Positions 8,342 to 17,426 are shown, counted from the first letter of the stretch. The stretch: 64,000 bases of DNA from Psychrobacillus glaciei (GCF_008973485.1 NZ_CP031223.1:186001-250000); one strand, 5' to 3'. Numbers and translations: made by a program. Notes: generated by a model from the sequence alone, not told the origin.

Positions 8342-8905
8342 TTTAAAAGAAAAGAAAGTATATGAATCTTGGATGCTAGTAAATCAGTAATAGTAAGGAT
8401 TCATAGTATATTTTCAAGGGTTTGATCTTGATTTTTTTTAGTTTTAACGTCCACAGTGTACATGAATCAGTACGTGTATGATTCGAGTAAGTGTTACTAA
8501 AGAAAAATAGATAGCATCCATGTATAAAGAAGCGCTGAGCGGACGAAATTGCATCTTCGTCCACTTTTAAAAGAATAGGAAAGTATCTAATCTCTCATTA
8601 AACACCCCTTACGTACCTAGTCTCTACATATTCCAAGAGGGCGGCGGATAAACATCCGCCACAAGATTACTGAAAAAAATGGATCGTGAAGTGACGCAGT
8701 CACTTCACGATCCACAAAAGAAACACCGGTAATAGTGTAGCGATGATTCATCCAAAGCACTCTGGGAATAGAGAAGACAAGAGCACTTAAAGGACGCTAG
8801 CGTTTTTCTTATCAATTGGAGCGACAGGCGGCGACTCCAACGGGATGAGTGAGATAGATGGCTCATCACTCACCCCGCGAAAAGCGTCCGCCTATAGCGG
8901 AATCA
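8342..8905. repeat. Dispersed intergenic repeat, copy 1 (modules P and Q)
   Basis: This fills most of the 825-bp gap before the methyltransferase gene. Module P (8342-8812) closely matches 14341-14763, with long shared runs such as GCTGAGCGGACGAAATTG and ATAGAGAAGACAA and the same end, AAAGGACGCTAGCG then TTTTTCTTAT. Copy 1 has an extra 14-bp perfect hairpin (8681-8713) and a smaller one (8643-8660). Module Q (8818-8905) contains GGCGGCGACTCC and GCGAAAAGCGTCCGCC and matches part of 61394-61574. No ORF or transposase is seen. Confidence 0.8.
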
Positions 8906-8969
8906 TGCTAATTTATGAAAAGTATATGATTCAATTATAAGCATTAAACTTAACAACTTATTCGACCAC

Positions 8970-9009
8970 AAAAAGGAATGAATGAACCATTGTCCACCAT
9001 TCCTTTTTT
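8970..9009 (-). terminator. Terminator of the RlmI-like gene
   Basis: Inverted repeat AAAAAGGAATG / CATTCCTTTTT (8970-8980 with 8998-9008). Read on the minus strand it ends in a T-tract just after the methyltransferase stop. Confidence 0.7.
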
Positions 9010-9019
9010 GAAAATACTC

Positions 9020-10210
9020 TTATTTTATTCTTATAAATAGCACTTTCAAATAATTTCCTTCTTTAAAAAGCGAAGAAGTTCTAAAATCACTTGGAAGAGA
9101 AAATTCTTCTTCAATTGTATATTTACGATTACTCTCTTTAAAAGCCTTTTCCACAAATGTTTGAAATTTTTTCATTCCAAACGTTGCATTGTTTGTAGAT
9201 GCAACGATCACACCATTTTTTTCTGTAATTGCAATAGCATCTTTTAGCAAATTCGTATAATCCTTTGCAGAGCTAAATGTGTACTTTTTCGAACGTGCAA
9301 AGCTAGGCGGATCTAGGATTACTACATCAAAAGCTAGTTCTTTTCGTTTGGCATATTTAAAATAATCAAATACATCCATCACGATAATGTCTTGCTTTTC
9401 TACATCTATTCCGTTCACTTCAAATTGCTCCGTCGTTTTGCTTAAGCTTCTTTTGGCAAGATCGACACTTGTGGTTTTCTTCGCTCCGCCAGCTACAGCA
9501 AAAACAGAAAAAGCTCCTGTATACGAAAATGTGTTTAGAACTGTTTTCCCTTTAGAATAAGCATCACGAATTTTTTTGCGAACATCACGTTGGTCAAGAA
9601 ACACACCAACCATCGCTCCGTCATTCAAATAGATTGCGAAGTTTAGACCGTTTTCCTTCACGATTAGTGGAAACTCACCGCATTCGCCTCTCACAAAATC
9701 ATCGTCTTCTACATACTGACCTTTTGTATCAAATCGTTTCTTCTCATAAATACCTTTATATGAAACAGATGCCTCAAGTGCCTCTAAAATCATTTCTTTA
9801 AAGGAATAGATTCCTTCGCTATACCAGCTTATTAAATAAAAACCATCGAAATAATCAATTGTTAGACCGCCGATTCCATCGCCTTCTCCGTTAAATATAC
9901 GGAATGCAGTCGTATCGTTACTATTATAGTAATCCTCCCGATTTTTGATTGCTGTTGCAATTTTCTTTTGGAAAAAGGAAGTATCAATTTTTTCGTTTTC
10001 ATTTTTCGACAGAAGCCAGCCTATCCCTTTATTTTGCATTCCTACATAGCCTTTTCCGACAAATTTACCTGCAGGGTTTTGCAATTTTAAAATAGAACCT
10101 TCTTTTAAAGAATCAGCCTCATGAAATCCATCTTTTAATAGAATAGGAACTCCTTTTTGCAAATCTTGTGCTAATGCATCTTTCAGTTTTACATCTATTT
10201 CATTTGTCAT
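9020..10210 (-). CDS. Class I SAM-dependent rRNA cytosine methyltransferase (RlmI/RlmK-like)
   Basis: About 396 residues. An N-terminal PUA-like region (GSILKLQNPAGKFVGKGY) is followed by a Rossmann methyltransferase domain with SAM loop NTFSYTGAFSVFAVAGGA, an acidic residue in VDLAKRS, and the catalytic-type motif VILDPPSFARS. This order is typical of RlmI, which makes m5C in 23S rRNA. The ATG at 10210 was chosen because GAGGA precedes it at good spacing; upstream TTG and ATG codons lack that. It is monocistronic, ending at a terminator. The exact rRNA target is inferred from family. Confidence 0.85.
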   Translation of the reverse strand: MTNEIDVKLKDALAQDLQKGVPILLKDGFHEADSLKEGSILKLQNPAGKFVGKGYVGMQNKGIGWLLSKNENEKIDTSFFQKKIATAIKNREDYYNSNDTTAFRIFNGEGDGIGGLTIDYFDGFYLISWYSEGIYSFKEMILEALEASVSYKGIYEKKRFDTKGQYVEDDDFVRGECGEFPLIVKENGLNFAIYLNDGAMVGVFLDQRDVRKKIRDAYSKGKTVLNTFSYTGAFSVFAVAGGAKKTTSVDLAKRSLSKTTEQFEVNGIDVEKQDIIVMDVFDYFKYAKRKELAFDVVILDPPSFARSKKYTFSSAKDYTNLLKDAIAITEKNGVIVASTNNATFGMKKFQTFVEKAFKESNRKYTIEEEFSLPSDFRTSSLFKEGNYLKVLFIRIK

Positions 10211-10260
10211 TGTTGTCATCCTCAAATTTCATTTTTAATCATTATCTCATAAGCGCTCAC

Positions 10261-10383
10261 TTATTCGCTCGATTTATTATTTTCTAGCTCAATCACTCGT
10301 TTTTCCAGTTTGTTATATTTGTTTGTTGCATCTAATGCAAATACGAAGGCAACAATAGCAAATACAAAAGTAACAGATCCCAT
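10261..10383 (-). CDS. Small single-pass membrane protein with coiled coil (40 aa)
   Basis: A short ORF of 40 codons. It begins MGSVTFVFAIVAFVFALDAT, one transmembrane helix, and continues with KYNKLEKRVIELENN, a short coiled coil. AGGAG lies 9 nt upstream of the ATG on the minus strand, a strong reason to consider it real. It is divergent from the small membrane protein at 10457. Similar tiny membrane/coiled-coil proteins are common in Bacillales; the function is unknown. Confidence 0.7.
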   Translation of the reverse strand: MGSVTFVFAIVAFVFALDATNKYNKLEKRVIELENNKSSE

Positions 10384-10456
10384 TATCGTCTACTCCTCTC
10401 TATACATATTCTTATGGTACAATATATTATACGTATGCATAGGAAGGAAGTTCGCT

Positions 10457-10690
10457 GTGAAAAAGTCTAAAGTAATCGTGCCAATTATGGTCGTAGTAGC
10501 TGTGCTTGCAACAATTATTCTAAACCAAGAAGATTATAATGAAGTAACTATTATAAATAAAATCCTAATCATTGCAGGAGCTGCAATTGTGTCCTCTATT
10601 ATAGGATATTTCCTACTTGGATCTGATGTTAATAAAATAGATCCAAAACCAGCGAATAACACATTTAACAATAAGAAGGGGAAACAGTAA
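10457..10690 (+). CDS. Small two-helix membrane protein (77 aa)
   Basis: From a GTG start with AGGAAGGA (10441-10448) upstream, this 77-residue protein has two hydrophobic helices (VIVPIMVVVAVLATIIL and ILIIAGAAIVSSIIGYFLL) and a polar, lysine/asparagine-rich tail. The frame is open further upstream, but only this start has a ribosome site. It precedes recQ with a weak terminator-like hairpin between (10677-10711). No family recognised. Confidence 0.65.
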   Translation: MKKSKVIVPIMVVVAVLATIILNQEDYNEVTIINKILIIAGAAIVSSIIGYFLLGSDVNKIDPKPANNTFNNKKGKQ

Positions 10691-10711
10691 ATAATCTGTT
10701 TACCCTTTTTT
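10677..10711 (+). terminator. Possible weak terminator before recQ
   Basis: A GGGGAAACAG / CTGTTTACCC inverted repeat with one mismatch runs into a T-rich tract. It overlaps the end of the small membrane protein gene. Confidence 0.45.
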
Positions 10712-10732
10712 CATAAAGGAGGAGTCGCTCTA

Positions 10733-12499
10733 GTGTTAGAAAAAGCACGTCAATTATTACAAACTTATTTTGGATATGATTCGTTTCGAGAAGGACAGGA
10801 AACCGTTATAAACTATGTGTTAGAAAATAAAGCGAGTTTATGTGTAATGCCAACAGGAGGAGGGAAATCTCTTTGCTATCAAATTCCTTCTTTAATGTTG
10901 GAAGGAACAACAATCGTTATTTCGCCCTTGATTTCTCTAATGAAAGATCAAGTAGACACATTATTACAGGCAGGGATTCCAGCTACCTTTATCAATAGTA
11001 CATTAACTGCTGAAGAAGTAAGAGAAACGATGGAAGAAGTGCAAAATGGGCAATATCGTCTCCTTTATATTGCACCTGAACGACTGGAATCTACAAACTT
11101 CTTAAATCAACTAAAGCGTGTTAAAGTGCCATTAATAGCAGTAGATGAAGCGCATTGTATTTCCCAATGGGGACATGATTTCCGACCAAGCTATCGTGCA
11201 ATTCATCGATTAAAGGAAGTTTTTGAAGAAGCACCTGTTGTACTTGCTTTAACTGCCACCGCTACTCCAGATGTTCGTGCCGATATATGTAGATTGCTTC
11301 AAATTAAAGAGGATAATACAGTAATTACAGGATTTGCTCGTTCAAATTTATCTTTTTCGGTTGTACTAGGACAAGATAAAAATCGGTTTTTAAAGGACTT
11401 TATTAAAAAGAACGCTCAAGAAGTCGGTATTATTTATGCTGCTACTAGAAAAACGGTCGATTTACTATATGAGTTGTTAATAAAATCAGGAGTCCGAACT
11501 GCAAAATATCATGCAGGACTTCCGGAAGCATTTCGAAATAAAGAGCAGGAGCGGTTTTTAACAGATGAAGCACAAGTAATGGTTGCGACGAATGCATTCG
11601 GCATGGGAATCGATAAATCGAATGTACGATATGTCATTCATTATCAGCTTCCTAAAAACATGGAGAGTTATTATCAAGAGGCAGGAAGAGCTGGACGAGA
11701 CGGTTTGCCGAGTGAGTGCGTCGTTTTATATGCTTCACAAGACGTGCAAACGCAACGATTTTTAATAGATCAAGCGTTGGATCGTGAAAGAATTCCGCAA
11801 GAATTGGAAAAGCTACAAGGAATGGTCGATTATTGTCATACGGAAAATTGTTTACAACAGTTTATCGTGTATTATTTTGGAGAGCCAAACGGAGAGCCAT
11901 GTGGTCGTTGTGGAAATTGCACGGATAAAAGGGAAATGTCAGATGTTACAAAAGAAGTCCAAATGGTCTTGTCTTGTGTTGTTCGAATGGGTCAAAAATT
12001 TGGGAAAACAATTACGGCGCAAGTGTTAACCGGTTCACAAAACAAAAAAGTAGTGGATTTTGGATTTATAAAACTATCTACGTACGGGATATTAAAAAAT
12101 AAGTCGTTAAAAGAAGTTTCTGGTCTAATGGAGTTTATGATTTCAGAAGGTTTACTTTCAGTTAATCATGGCAGCTTACCTACCATTTATGTATCGGATG
12201 CAGGAAAGGATGTATTACTTGGGAAAAGACAAGTGATGCGTAAAGGAGTAGCAGTAACGAAACAAATCGCGAAGAATGATCCGTTATTTGAAGGTTTAAG
12301 AGTGCTTCGGAAAAAACTTGCGGACGAAGCTGGTGTACCACCGTTTGTTATTTTTTCAGATAAAACACTACAAGACATGTGTGTAAAGCGCCCGCAAACC
12401 GAAGAAGAATTATTAGATGTTCATGGAGTAGGTGCAAATAAGCAAGAAAAATACGGAAAAGTTTTTCTCGAAGAAATTAATCGTTATAGTACAGTGTAA
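10733..12499 (+). CDS. recQ: ATP-dependent DNA helicase RecQ
   Basis: A 588-residue RecQ helicase that unwinds recombination and replication intermediates 3' to 5'. Walker A is MPTGGGKSLCYQ, the Walker B/DEAH box is VDEAHCISQWGHDFRP, the arginine-finger region is QEAGRAGRDG, the zinc-binding cysteines are in YCHTENC and CGRCGNC (residues about 365-400), then a winged-helix region and a C-terminal HRDC domain (PLFEGLRVLRKKLADEAG onward). The GTG start has a strong AAAGGAGGAG. The 3' end overlaps the convergent DUF2187 gene by 16 bp. Confidence 0.95.
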   Translation: MLEKARQLLQTYFGYDSFREGQETVINYVLENKASLCVMPTGGGKSLCYQIPSLMLEGTTIVISPLISLMKDQVDTLLQAGIPATFINSTLTAEEVRETMEEVQNGQYRLLYIAPERLESTNFLNQLKRVKVPLIAVDEAHCISQWGHDFRPSYRAIHRLKEVFEEAPVVLALTATATPDVRADICRLLQIKEDNTVITGFARSNLSFSVVLGQDKNRFLKDFIKKNAQEVGIIYAATRKTVDLLYELLIKSGVRTAKYHAGLPEAFRNKEQERFLTDEAQVMVATNAFGMGIDKSNVRYVIHYQLPKNMESYYQEAGRAGRDGLPSECVVLYASQDVQTQRFLIDQALDRERIPQELEKLQGMVDYCHTENCLQQFIVYYFGEPNGEPCGRCGNCTDKREMSDVTKEVQMVLSCVVRMGQKFGKTITAQVLTGSQNKKVVDFGFIKLSTYGILKNKSLKEVSGLMEFMISEGLLSVNHGSLPTIYVSDAGKDVLLGKRQVMRKGVAVTKQIAKNDPLFEGLRVLRKKLADEAGVPPFVIFSDKTLQDMCVKRPQTEEELLDVHGVGANKQEKYGKVFLEEINRYSTV

Positions 12500-12705
12500 T
12501 TTTTGTGGGATACTACGGTTAAATTAGAAGGAACATTAATTTTCTTCGCGTCTTCAGTAGAAATTTCGACAATAACTGACTGCTCTAAAATTTTGAAAAT
12601 AGTACCATGAACTTCATGATCATTACGTGTAAAAGAGATTTTCTCATCAATTGACCGTGCTGCTACGAAGTCAGAAACTTCTTTTGGTTGTCGTTGGAAA
12701 CTCAT
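12484..12705 (-). CDS. DUF2187 family protein (YkvS-like)
   Basis: A 73-residue small beta-barrel-like protein. The core from about residue 20 onward (DEKISFTRNDHEVHGTIFKI, then LEQSVIVEIS) fits the DUF2187 family, best known from Bacillus YkvS, whose role is not established. It is transcribed toward recQ and overlaps its 3' end by 16 bp. A strong ribosome site (AAAGAGG) precedes the ATG. Confidence 0.75.
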   Translation of the reverse strand: MSFQRQPKEVSDFVAARSIDEKISFTRNDHEVHGTIFKILEQSVIVEISTEDAKKINVPSNLTVVSHKNYTVL

Positions 12706-12770
12706 GTGCTAACCTCTTTTCTAGTTTTGTTCACGCAAAAAGCGATATTTCAATTATACCACAGTTAACC

Positions 12771-12779
12771 TGTTATAAT
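12771..12779 (+). promoter_or_regulatory. Extended -10 promoter candidate for dbpA
   Basis: TGTTATAAT combines a TG extension with a perfect TATAAT (12774-12779). It lies about 90 bp before the dbpA start, in the divergent region with the DUF2187 gene. No good -35 is seen, which is usual for extended -10 promoters. Confidence 0.5.
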
Positions 12780-12871
12780 GTGATAATGAGGTTATTTGTC
12801 GAAACTTGTTCAACAAATAGGAAGATAAATATTCAACTGTTAAATAAGATTTAAAGAGGAGATTATGCATA

Positions 12872-14308
12872 GTGCATTTTAAAGAGTTAAAGTTAGACGA
12901 AAAAATATTACGTGCCATCGAACAACTAGGCTACACAGAGCCAACAGAAGTACAACAAAGAGTAATTCCGGTTGCCCTTCAGAAACAAGATATTCTTGTA
13001 AAATCTAAAACAGGTAGTGGAAAAACCGCATCATTTGCGACGCCATTATGTGAGCTTGTAGATTGGGAAGAAAACAAACCACAAGCATTAGTGCTCACTC
13101 CAACAAGAGAATTAGCTGTTCAAGTACAGGAAGACATCACGAATATTGGTCGTTATAAGCGAATAAAAGGTCTTGCCTTGTACGGGAAATCGCCATTTGC
13201 TAGACAAAAATTAGCGTTAAAGCAAAAAACACATATTGTCGTAGGGACACCAGGACGCGTACTGGACCATATCGAAAAAGGGACACTTGATGTGTCAAAA
13301 ATGGAGTACCTTGTCATCGATGAAGCAGATGAAATGTTAAATATGGGCTTTTTAGAACAAGTGGAATCCATTATTAAATTATTGCCCAAAGAACGCACAA
13401 CTATGTTATTTTCCGCAACTTTATCAGACGTGATTAAAAAGTTAAGTAGCAAATACATGAAGCAAGCTGTTTCGATTGAGATAGATGCTGCAGAAGAAAA
13501 TGCTCCGGATATTGAGCATGTAAAGTATGTTGTGAGGGAGGAACTTAAGTTTTCATTCCTCGAAAAATTGACGATTATCGAAAACCCTGACAGTTGTATC
13601 ATCTTCTGCCGTACAAAAGACAGAGTGGAACAATTGGTGGATATGTTAGATGAAAAAGGCTATACGGCAGATAAAATTCATGGTGGAATGATGCAGGAAG
13701 ACCGCTTTGAAGTAATGGACGATTTCCGTCGAGGAGATTTCCGATATTTAATTGCCACAGATGTAGCAGCCCGTGGGATTGATATTGAAGACATCACACA
13801 TGTAGTTCATTATGATGTGCCGCTTGAAAAAGAAAGCTATGTCCATCGTACTGGTAGGACGGGACGCGCAGGCCGTAGCGGAAAATCGATTATGCTTGCA
13901 ACCCCACATGAGGACAAGTTTGTAAAAGAAATTGAAGATTATATTGGCTTTGAGATTCCTACGGGAGCTGAGTTATCACCGGAAGCAATTGTGAAAAGTC
14001 GCACAGCATTTAATTTGAAAATGCAGGAGCAACCAGAAGTAAAAGAATCAAAAGGCGCTCAATTAAACGCAAACATCACAAAACTGTATTTCAACGGCGG
14101 CAAGAAAAAGAAACTTCGCGCAGTCGATTTCGTAGGAACACTTGCCAAAATAGAGGGAGTTTCTGCTGACGACATCGGTATTATCACAATTCAAGACACT
14201 GTCACATACGTAGAAATACTAAATGGCAAAGGTCCGCTCGTATTAAAAACGATGAGAAACACAACAATTAAAGGTAAATTACTTAAAGTGCATATTGCAA
14301 ATAAATAA
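12872..14308 (+). CDS. dbpA: DEAD-box RNA helicase DbpA/YxiN
   Basis: A 478-residue DEAD-box helicase acting in 50S ribosome assembly. The Q motif lies at [19 protein letters not shown], motif I is SKTGSGKT, motif II is DEAD in [13 protein letters not shown], motif III is SATLS, and motif VI is [11 protein letters not shown]. The C-terminal about 75 residues ([20 protein letters not shown] onward) form the DbpA RNA-binding domain, which recognises hairpin 92 of 23S rRNA. The start is GTG (12872) with AAAGAGGAG upstream; an ATG at 12865 is out of frame and stops at once. Confidence 0.94.
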   Translation: MHFKELKLDEKILRAIEQLGYTEPTEVQQRVIPVALQKQDILVKSKTGSGKTASFATPLCELVDWEENKPQALVLTPTRELAVQVQEDITNIGRYKRIKGLALYGKSPFARQKLALKQKTHIVVGTPGRVLDHIEKGTLDVSKMEYLVIDEADEMLNMGFLEQVESIIKLLPKERTTMLFSATLSDVIKKLSSKYMKQAVSIEIDAAEENAPDIEHVKYVVREELKFSFLEKLTIIENPDSCIIFCRTKDRVEQLVDMLDEKGYTADKIHGGMMQEDRFEVMDDFRRGDFRYLIATDVAARGIDIEDITHVVHYDVPLEKESYVHRTGRTGRAGRSGKSIMLATPHEDKFVKEIEDYIGFEIPTGAELSPEAIVKSRTAFNLKMQEQPEVKESKGAQLNANITKLYFNGGKKKKLRAVDFVGTLAKIEGVSADDIGIITIQDTVTYVEILNGKGPLVLKTMRNTTIKGKLLKVHIANK

Positions 14309-14343
14309 AAAAAGGAGAGGGACTAGTTCCTTCTTCTTTTTTT
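14307..14343 (+). terminator. Terminator of dbpA
   Basis: A purine-rich arm beginning AAAAAAAGGAGAGGGA pairs with TTCCTTCTTC plus a T-tract using a few G-U pairs, directly after the dbpA stop. Confidence 0.7.
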
Positions 14344-14763
14344 AAAAGATAAGAATGTATATGAATCTTGCATGCTAGGAATCCAGTAATAGTAAGGTTT
14401 CATAATATAGCTTTAAGGGATTGATCTTGATTTTTTAGTTTTACCGTACACAGTATACAGGGATTAGTGGGTGTATCATTAGAGTAGGTGGTACTAGAGA
14501 AAAATAGCTATCATTCATATATAAAGAAGTGCTGAGCGGACGAAATTGTATCTTCGTCTGCTTTTAAAAGAATAGGAAAGGATTTATTCTCTCATTAACC
14601 AAAACAAATGCATTATGTCTTTACATTTTTCAAGAAGGCGACGAACAAACATCCGTCACGATCCATTTTCTCTAACTGTAATAGTGTAGCAAATGTTTCG
14701 TCCAAAGCACTCTAGAAATAGAGAAGACAAAATGCACTTAAAGGACGCTAGCATTTTTCTTAT
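14341..14763. repeat. Dispersed intergenic repeat, copy 2 (module P)
   Basis: Close relative of 8342-8812. It runs from the sequence around GTATATGAATCTTG through GCTGAGCGGACGAAATTG to AAAGGACGCTAGC and TTTTTCTTAT. Compared with copy 1 it lacks the large hairpin and module Q. It occupies most of the 580-bp gap between dbpA and the Nudix gene. Confidence 0.8.
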
Positions 14764-14796
14764 GGAGGATTGCTTTTCAAAAGAATGATATAAATT

Positions 14797-14876
14797 GTGC
14801 GAGTGCAGCACGAACTTTCTGAGTACCACATACCCAGTGTGAGCACCAGATAACCAAGTCCGAGCAACACAAAATG
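14797..14876. repeat. Degenerate 20-21 nt tandem array E (four units)
   Basis: Units start at GAG positions 14801, 14821, 14841 and 14862, giving spacings of 20, 20 and 21 nt. The cores are GAGTGCAGCAC, GAGTACCACAT, GAGCACCAGAT and GAGCAACACA. It lies between the dispersed repeat and the 3' end of the Nudix gene. Confidence 0.6.
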
Positions 14877-14889
14877 AGCTTGAGGCTAC

Positions 14890-15333
14890 TTAAATCTCAA
14901 GCCCATCCTCTATAAATTTCCGATAAGAAGCCAACATACCATCCGGCAAATTATTCGGGGCAAAAAATTGAAGACTGATCGATTCATCCCCATCCGGTGA
15001 CATATCTCCATTATAATCTCTTGTTTTATACACAGCAGTAACGGAATAGAAAGTATCTCCATTTTCTACTTCAAAATAATACTCGGGTCCAGAGTATACA
15101 TGACATAATTCTAACTCACCGACATATAATCCTGTTTCCTCTATAACCTCTCTTCGTGCAGCATCCTCTAAGCTTTCTCCAAGTTCCATTAATCCACCAG
15201 GCAAACCGAATATCCCGGGAGCTCTTTCTTGTAGTAATACTTCATCTTTATTATTTAAAATGAGCACAACAGATCCCGGAAGTATAAGTGGGCTATGACC
15301 AACATATTTACGTAATTCTTTGTAGTATTCCAT
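14890..15333 (-). CDS. Nudix hydrolase
   Basis: A 147-residue Nudix hydrolase, which would cleave a nucleoside diphosphate linked to another moiety. The Nudix box is complete (GGLMELGESLEDAARREVIE, then ETG). The N-terminal GSVVLILNNKDEVLLQERAP strand and loop are standard for ADP-ribose/MutT-type members. The ATG at 15333 was chosen because AAGGAGG is 6-8 nt upstream; the frame is open further but without a ribosome site. Substrate unknown. Confidence 0.85.
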   Translation of the reverse strand: MEYYKELRKYVGHSPLILPGSVVLILNNKDEVLLQERAPGIFGLPGGLMELGESLEDAARREVIEETGLYVGELELCHVYSGPEYYFEVENGDTFYSVTAVYKTRDYNGDMSPDGDESISLQFFAPNNLPDGMLASYRKFIEDGLEI

Positions 15334-15469
15334 AAAGGTCCTCCTTTCAAGCGTAGTTATATTATCAGTGTACAATAAAAAATGATAAGATACTTGATAG
15401 AGTGAAACTTCGATCAACTAGAATCGTATAACCATTTAAGAAGAAATAAATGAAGGATGTGGGCGTTAG

Positions 15470-16558
15470 GTGGCAAATAAGCGATGGTTTCAAGTAGGTG
15501 TAGCAGTACTGCTTACGTTGTTAATAATCTATATGTTTATGGAAGTAAAAACTATTTTTTCTCCATTAGTTATTATTGGACAAACAATATTTATGCCTTT
15601 ATTAATAGGCGGAGTCTTATTTTATTTAGCAAGACCATTACAAAAATGGTTAGAGTCAATGAAATTTCCGAGATGGGCTAGTATCATTTCTGTTTTCATT
15701 GCTATTGGTCTAATCGGTTGGGGATTTTATGCACTTGTAGGTCCTCCTCTTACAAAACAAGTGAACTCCCTTGTGGAAAATACACCGGAAATTGTAAAAG
15801 AAATAGGAGACTTTACAAAATACACTATTTCTCAAAGAGATAGGCTTACGGATCTTCCTGAGCCAATCCAGAATACGATAAAAGAAGCAACCGGAAAGAT
15901 TGATACGATTGCAGCTGTAGCAGGTTCTCTATTAGTAAAATTTGTTCAAAGTGTGTTCCAAGGAGTATTCTTACTTGTTCTTGTTCCGTTTTTTCTTGTA
16001 TATATGCTGAAGGATCATGAAAAATTTGCACCTTTTGTCGCTAAGTTTTTTAAAGGTGATAAGAAAACATGGATTCGAAAAACATTATCGGATGTTGACG
16101 ATACATTACGGTCGTATATTCAAGGTCAGTTATTCGTCAGCTTTTTAGTCGGAGTAATGCTATTCATAGGATATTTTGCAATTGGGCTTAAATATGCCCT
16201 ATTACTTGCATTATTCGGAATGATGATGAATGTAGTACCATTTTTAGGTCCATATATAGCCCTTGTTCCGGCCCTAATCATTGCGTTACTTCAAGAGCCC
16301 AAAATGGCCATTTATGTTGCAATTATTATGCTTGTTTCACAGCAAATTGAAAGTAACTTTATTACACCGAATGTGATGGGGAAATCATTAGATATCCATC
16401 CACTAACCGTTATTACGATTATTTTAGCAGCAGGAAATATTGCTGGGTTATGGGGAATTATTTTAGGTGTTCCAACTTATGCAGTAGTGAAATCAATCTT
16501 AAAAAATATTTACGTACATCGTGAAGGAATAAAGGATGCTGCTACAGAATCCATATAG
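15470..16558 (+). CDS. AI-2E family transporter (PerM/YdiK type)
   Basis: A 362-residue membrane protein with paired N-terminal helices, a soluble middle part (VNSLVENTPEIVKEIGDF), and a C-terminal helix set including FGMMMNVVPFLGPYIALVPA and IESNFITPNVMGKSLDIHP, the family's signature. The family includes the proposed autoinducer-2 exporter TqsA and Na+/H+ antiporter-like members, so the substrate is open. The GTG start has only a weak ribosome site. It is followed 12 bp later by the PH-domain gene. Confidence 0.85.
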   Translation: MANKRWFQVGVAVLLTLLIIYMFMEVKTIFSPLVIIGQTIFMPLLIGGVLFYLARPLQKWLESMKFPRWASIISVFIAIGLIGWGFYALVGPPLTKQVNSLVENTPEIVKEIGDFTKYTISQRDRLTDLPEPIQNTIKEATGKIDTIAAVAGSLLVKFVQSVFQGVFLLVLVPFFLVYMLKDHEKFAPFVAKFFKGDKKTWIRKTLSDVDDTLRSYIQGQLFVSFLVGVMLFIGYFAIGLKYALLLALFGMMMNVVPFLGPYIALVPALIIALLQEPKMAIYVAIIMLVSQQIESNFITPNVMGKSLDIHPLTVITIILAAGNIAGLWGIILGVPTYAVVKSILKNIYVHREGIKDAATESI

Positions 16559-16570
16559 GTAGGTGATTAT

Positions 16571-17023
16571 ATGACGTTTAAATCCAAGAGAGATCGGACT
16601 TTTATCATCCTTATCATGGTAGCCAGTGTTCTAATTGCATTGGCAACCCTTTTGCCGATGGTAATTGAATTATTTTTTATGGAAGCACCTGATATGAACG
16701 CCGTTTGGATAACGCTTGTACTTTTTCTACTATGTGAAGGATTTATTTTATGGGTTTCTTTAGACATAGAATATACGTTTAAAGAAGATTATTTATTTGT
16801 CCGTGGTGGACTGTTCCGAAGTAAAATCCCGTTTGAGGACATAACGAAAGTGAATCCAACATCGAATATTCTCTTTGGATACCGCATTCTATCCTCAACA
16901 GATGCTTTAGAGATTCAGTATAAAAAAGCGATTATGGGAAGTATAATTATCTCACCTGAGAATCGAGAAAATTTTTTAAAGGTTTTATTAGAAAAGGCTC
17001 CACACATTCATTTTGTGAAATGA
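16571..17023 (+). CDS. Membrane protein with bacterial PH domain (YyaB-like)
   Basis: A 150-residue protein with two transmembrane helices (about residues 10-32 and 42-62), then a bacterial pleckstrin-homology domain of the DUF1200 kind (FKEDYLFVRGGLFRSKIPFE, DITKVNPTSN). This matches small Bacillus YyaB-like proteins of unknown role. A GGTGA ribosome site precedes the ATG. Closely linked to its neighbours on the same strand. Confidence 0.75.
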   Translation: MTFKSKRDRTFIILIMVASVLIALATLLPMVIELFFMEAPDMNAVWITLVLFLLCEGFILWVSLDIEYTFKEDYLFVRGGLFRSKIPFEDITKVNPTSNILFGYRILSSTDALEIQYKKAIMGSIIISPENRENFLKVLLEKAPHIHFVK

Positions 17024-17035
17024 GGGTTGCAGTTG

Positions 17036-17422
17036 ATGGATAATGAAAATTTAAATAAACCAAGTAACGATTTAATCGGAGACATATTAAGGAATTATGA
17101 AAAGACTGGTGGCATGGATAATTTAAAGGGCAAAGGTAAGCCGCTGCCAGATGAATATTTTTCGGGAGACGTATTTCAACACTTTCAAAAAATCGCAAAA
17201 GACGCAGGATTCAAGCCGCATTGGTTAAAGTTGCAGCATGAGATTCGCGATGAATTAAAAGACATTGCCGAGAAATACGCAAGCGGTCAAAAAAACGAGT
17301 TGCAATTCCGAGTAACGAAAGTAAATGAAAAGATTATTGCATATAATAAAACATGTCCACCTCCAATGCAAAAAGGAACGATCAGATTAGAATCAATCGA
17401 AGCAGCAAGTAATAGGTGGTAA
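17036..17422 (+). CDS. DUF1992 (DnaJ-homologue conserved domain) protein
   Basis: A 128-residue protein of the DUF1992 family, which has bacterial stand-alone members and the C-terminal part of eukaryotic DNAJC28. Conserved stretches seen are NLKGKGKPLPDEYF and the tail TCPPPMQKGTIRLESIE. The ATG at 17036 was preferred to a TTG at 17027 because GAGGG lies 9 nt upstream. The function is not established. Confidence 0.75.
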   Translation: MDNENLNKPSNDLIGDILRNYEKTGGMDNLKGKGKPLPDEYFSGDVFQHFQKIAKDAGFKPHWLKLQHEIRDELKDIAEKYASGQKNELQFRVTKVNEKIIAYNKTCPPPMQKGTIRLESIEAASNRW

Positions 17423-17426
17423 AAAA

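Noticed and set aside
8342-8905. Insertion sequence remnant
   Set aside because: No transposase fragment in any frame and no clear terminal inverted repeats; described as a non-coding repeat instead.
9153-9170. Ordinary tRNA or rRNA genes anywhere in the window
   Set aside because: No cloverleaf with CCA-adjacent stem or conserved rRNA segment was recognised in the gaps; coordinates given are only nominal.
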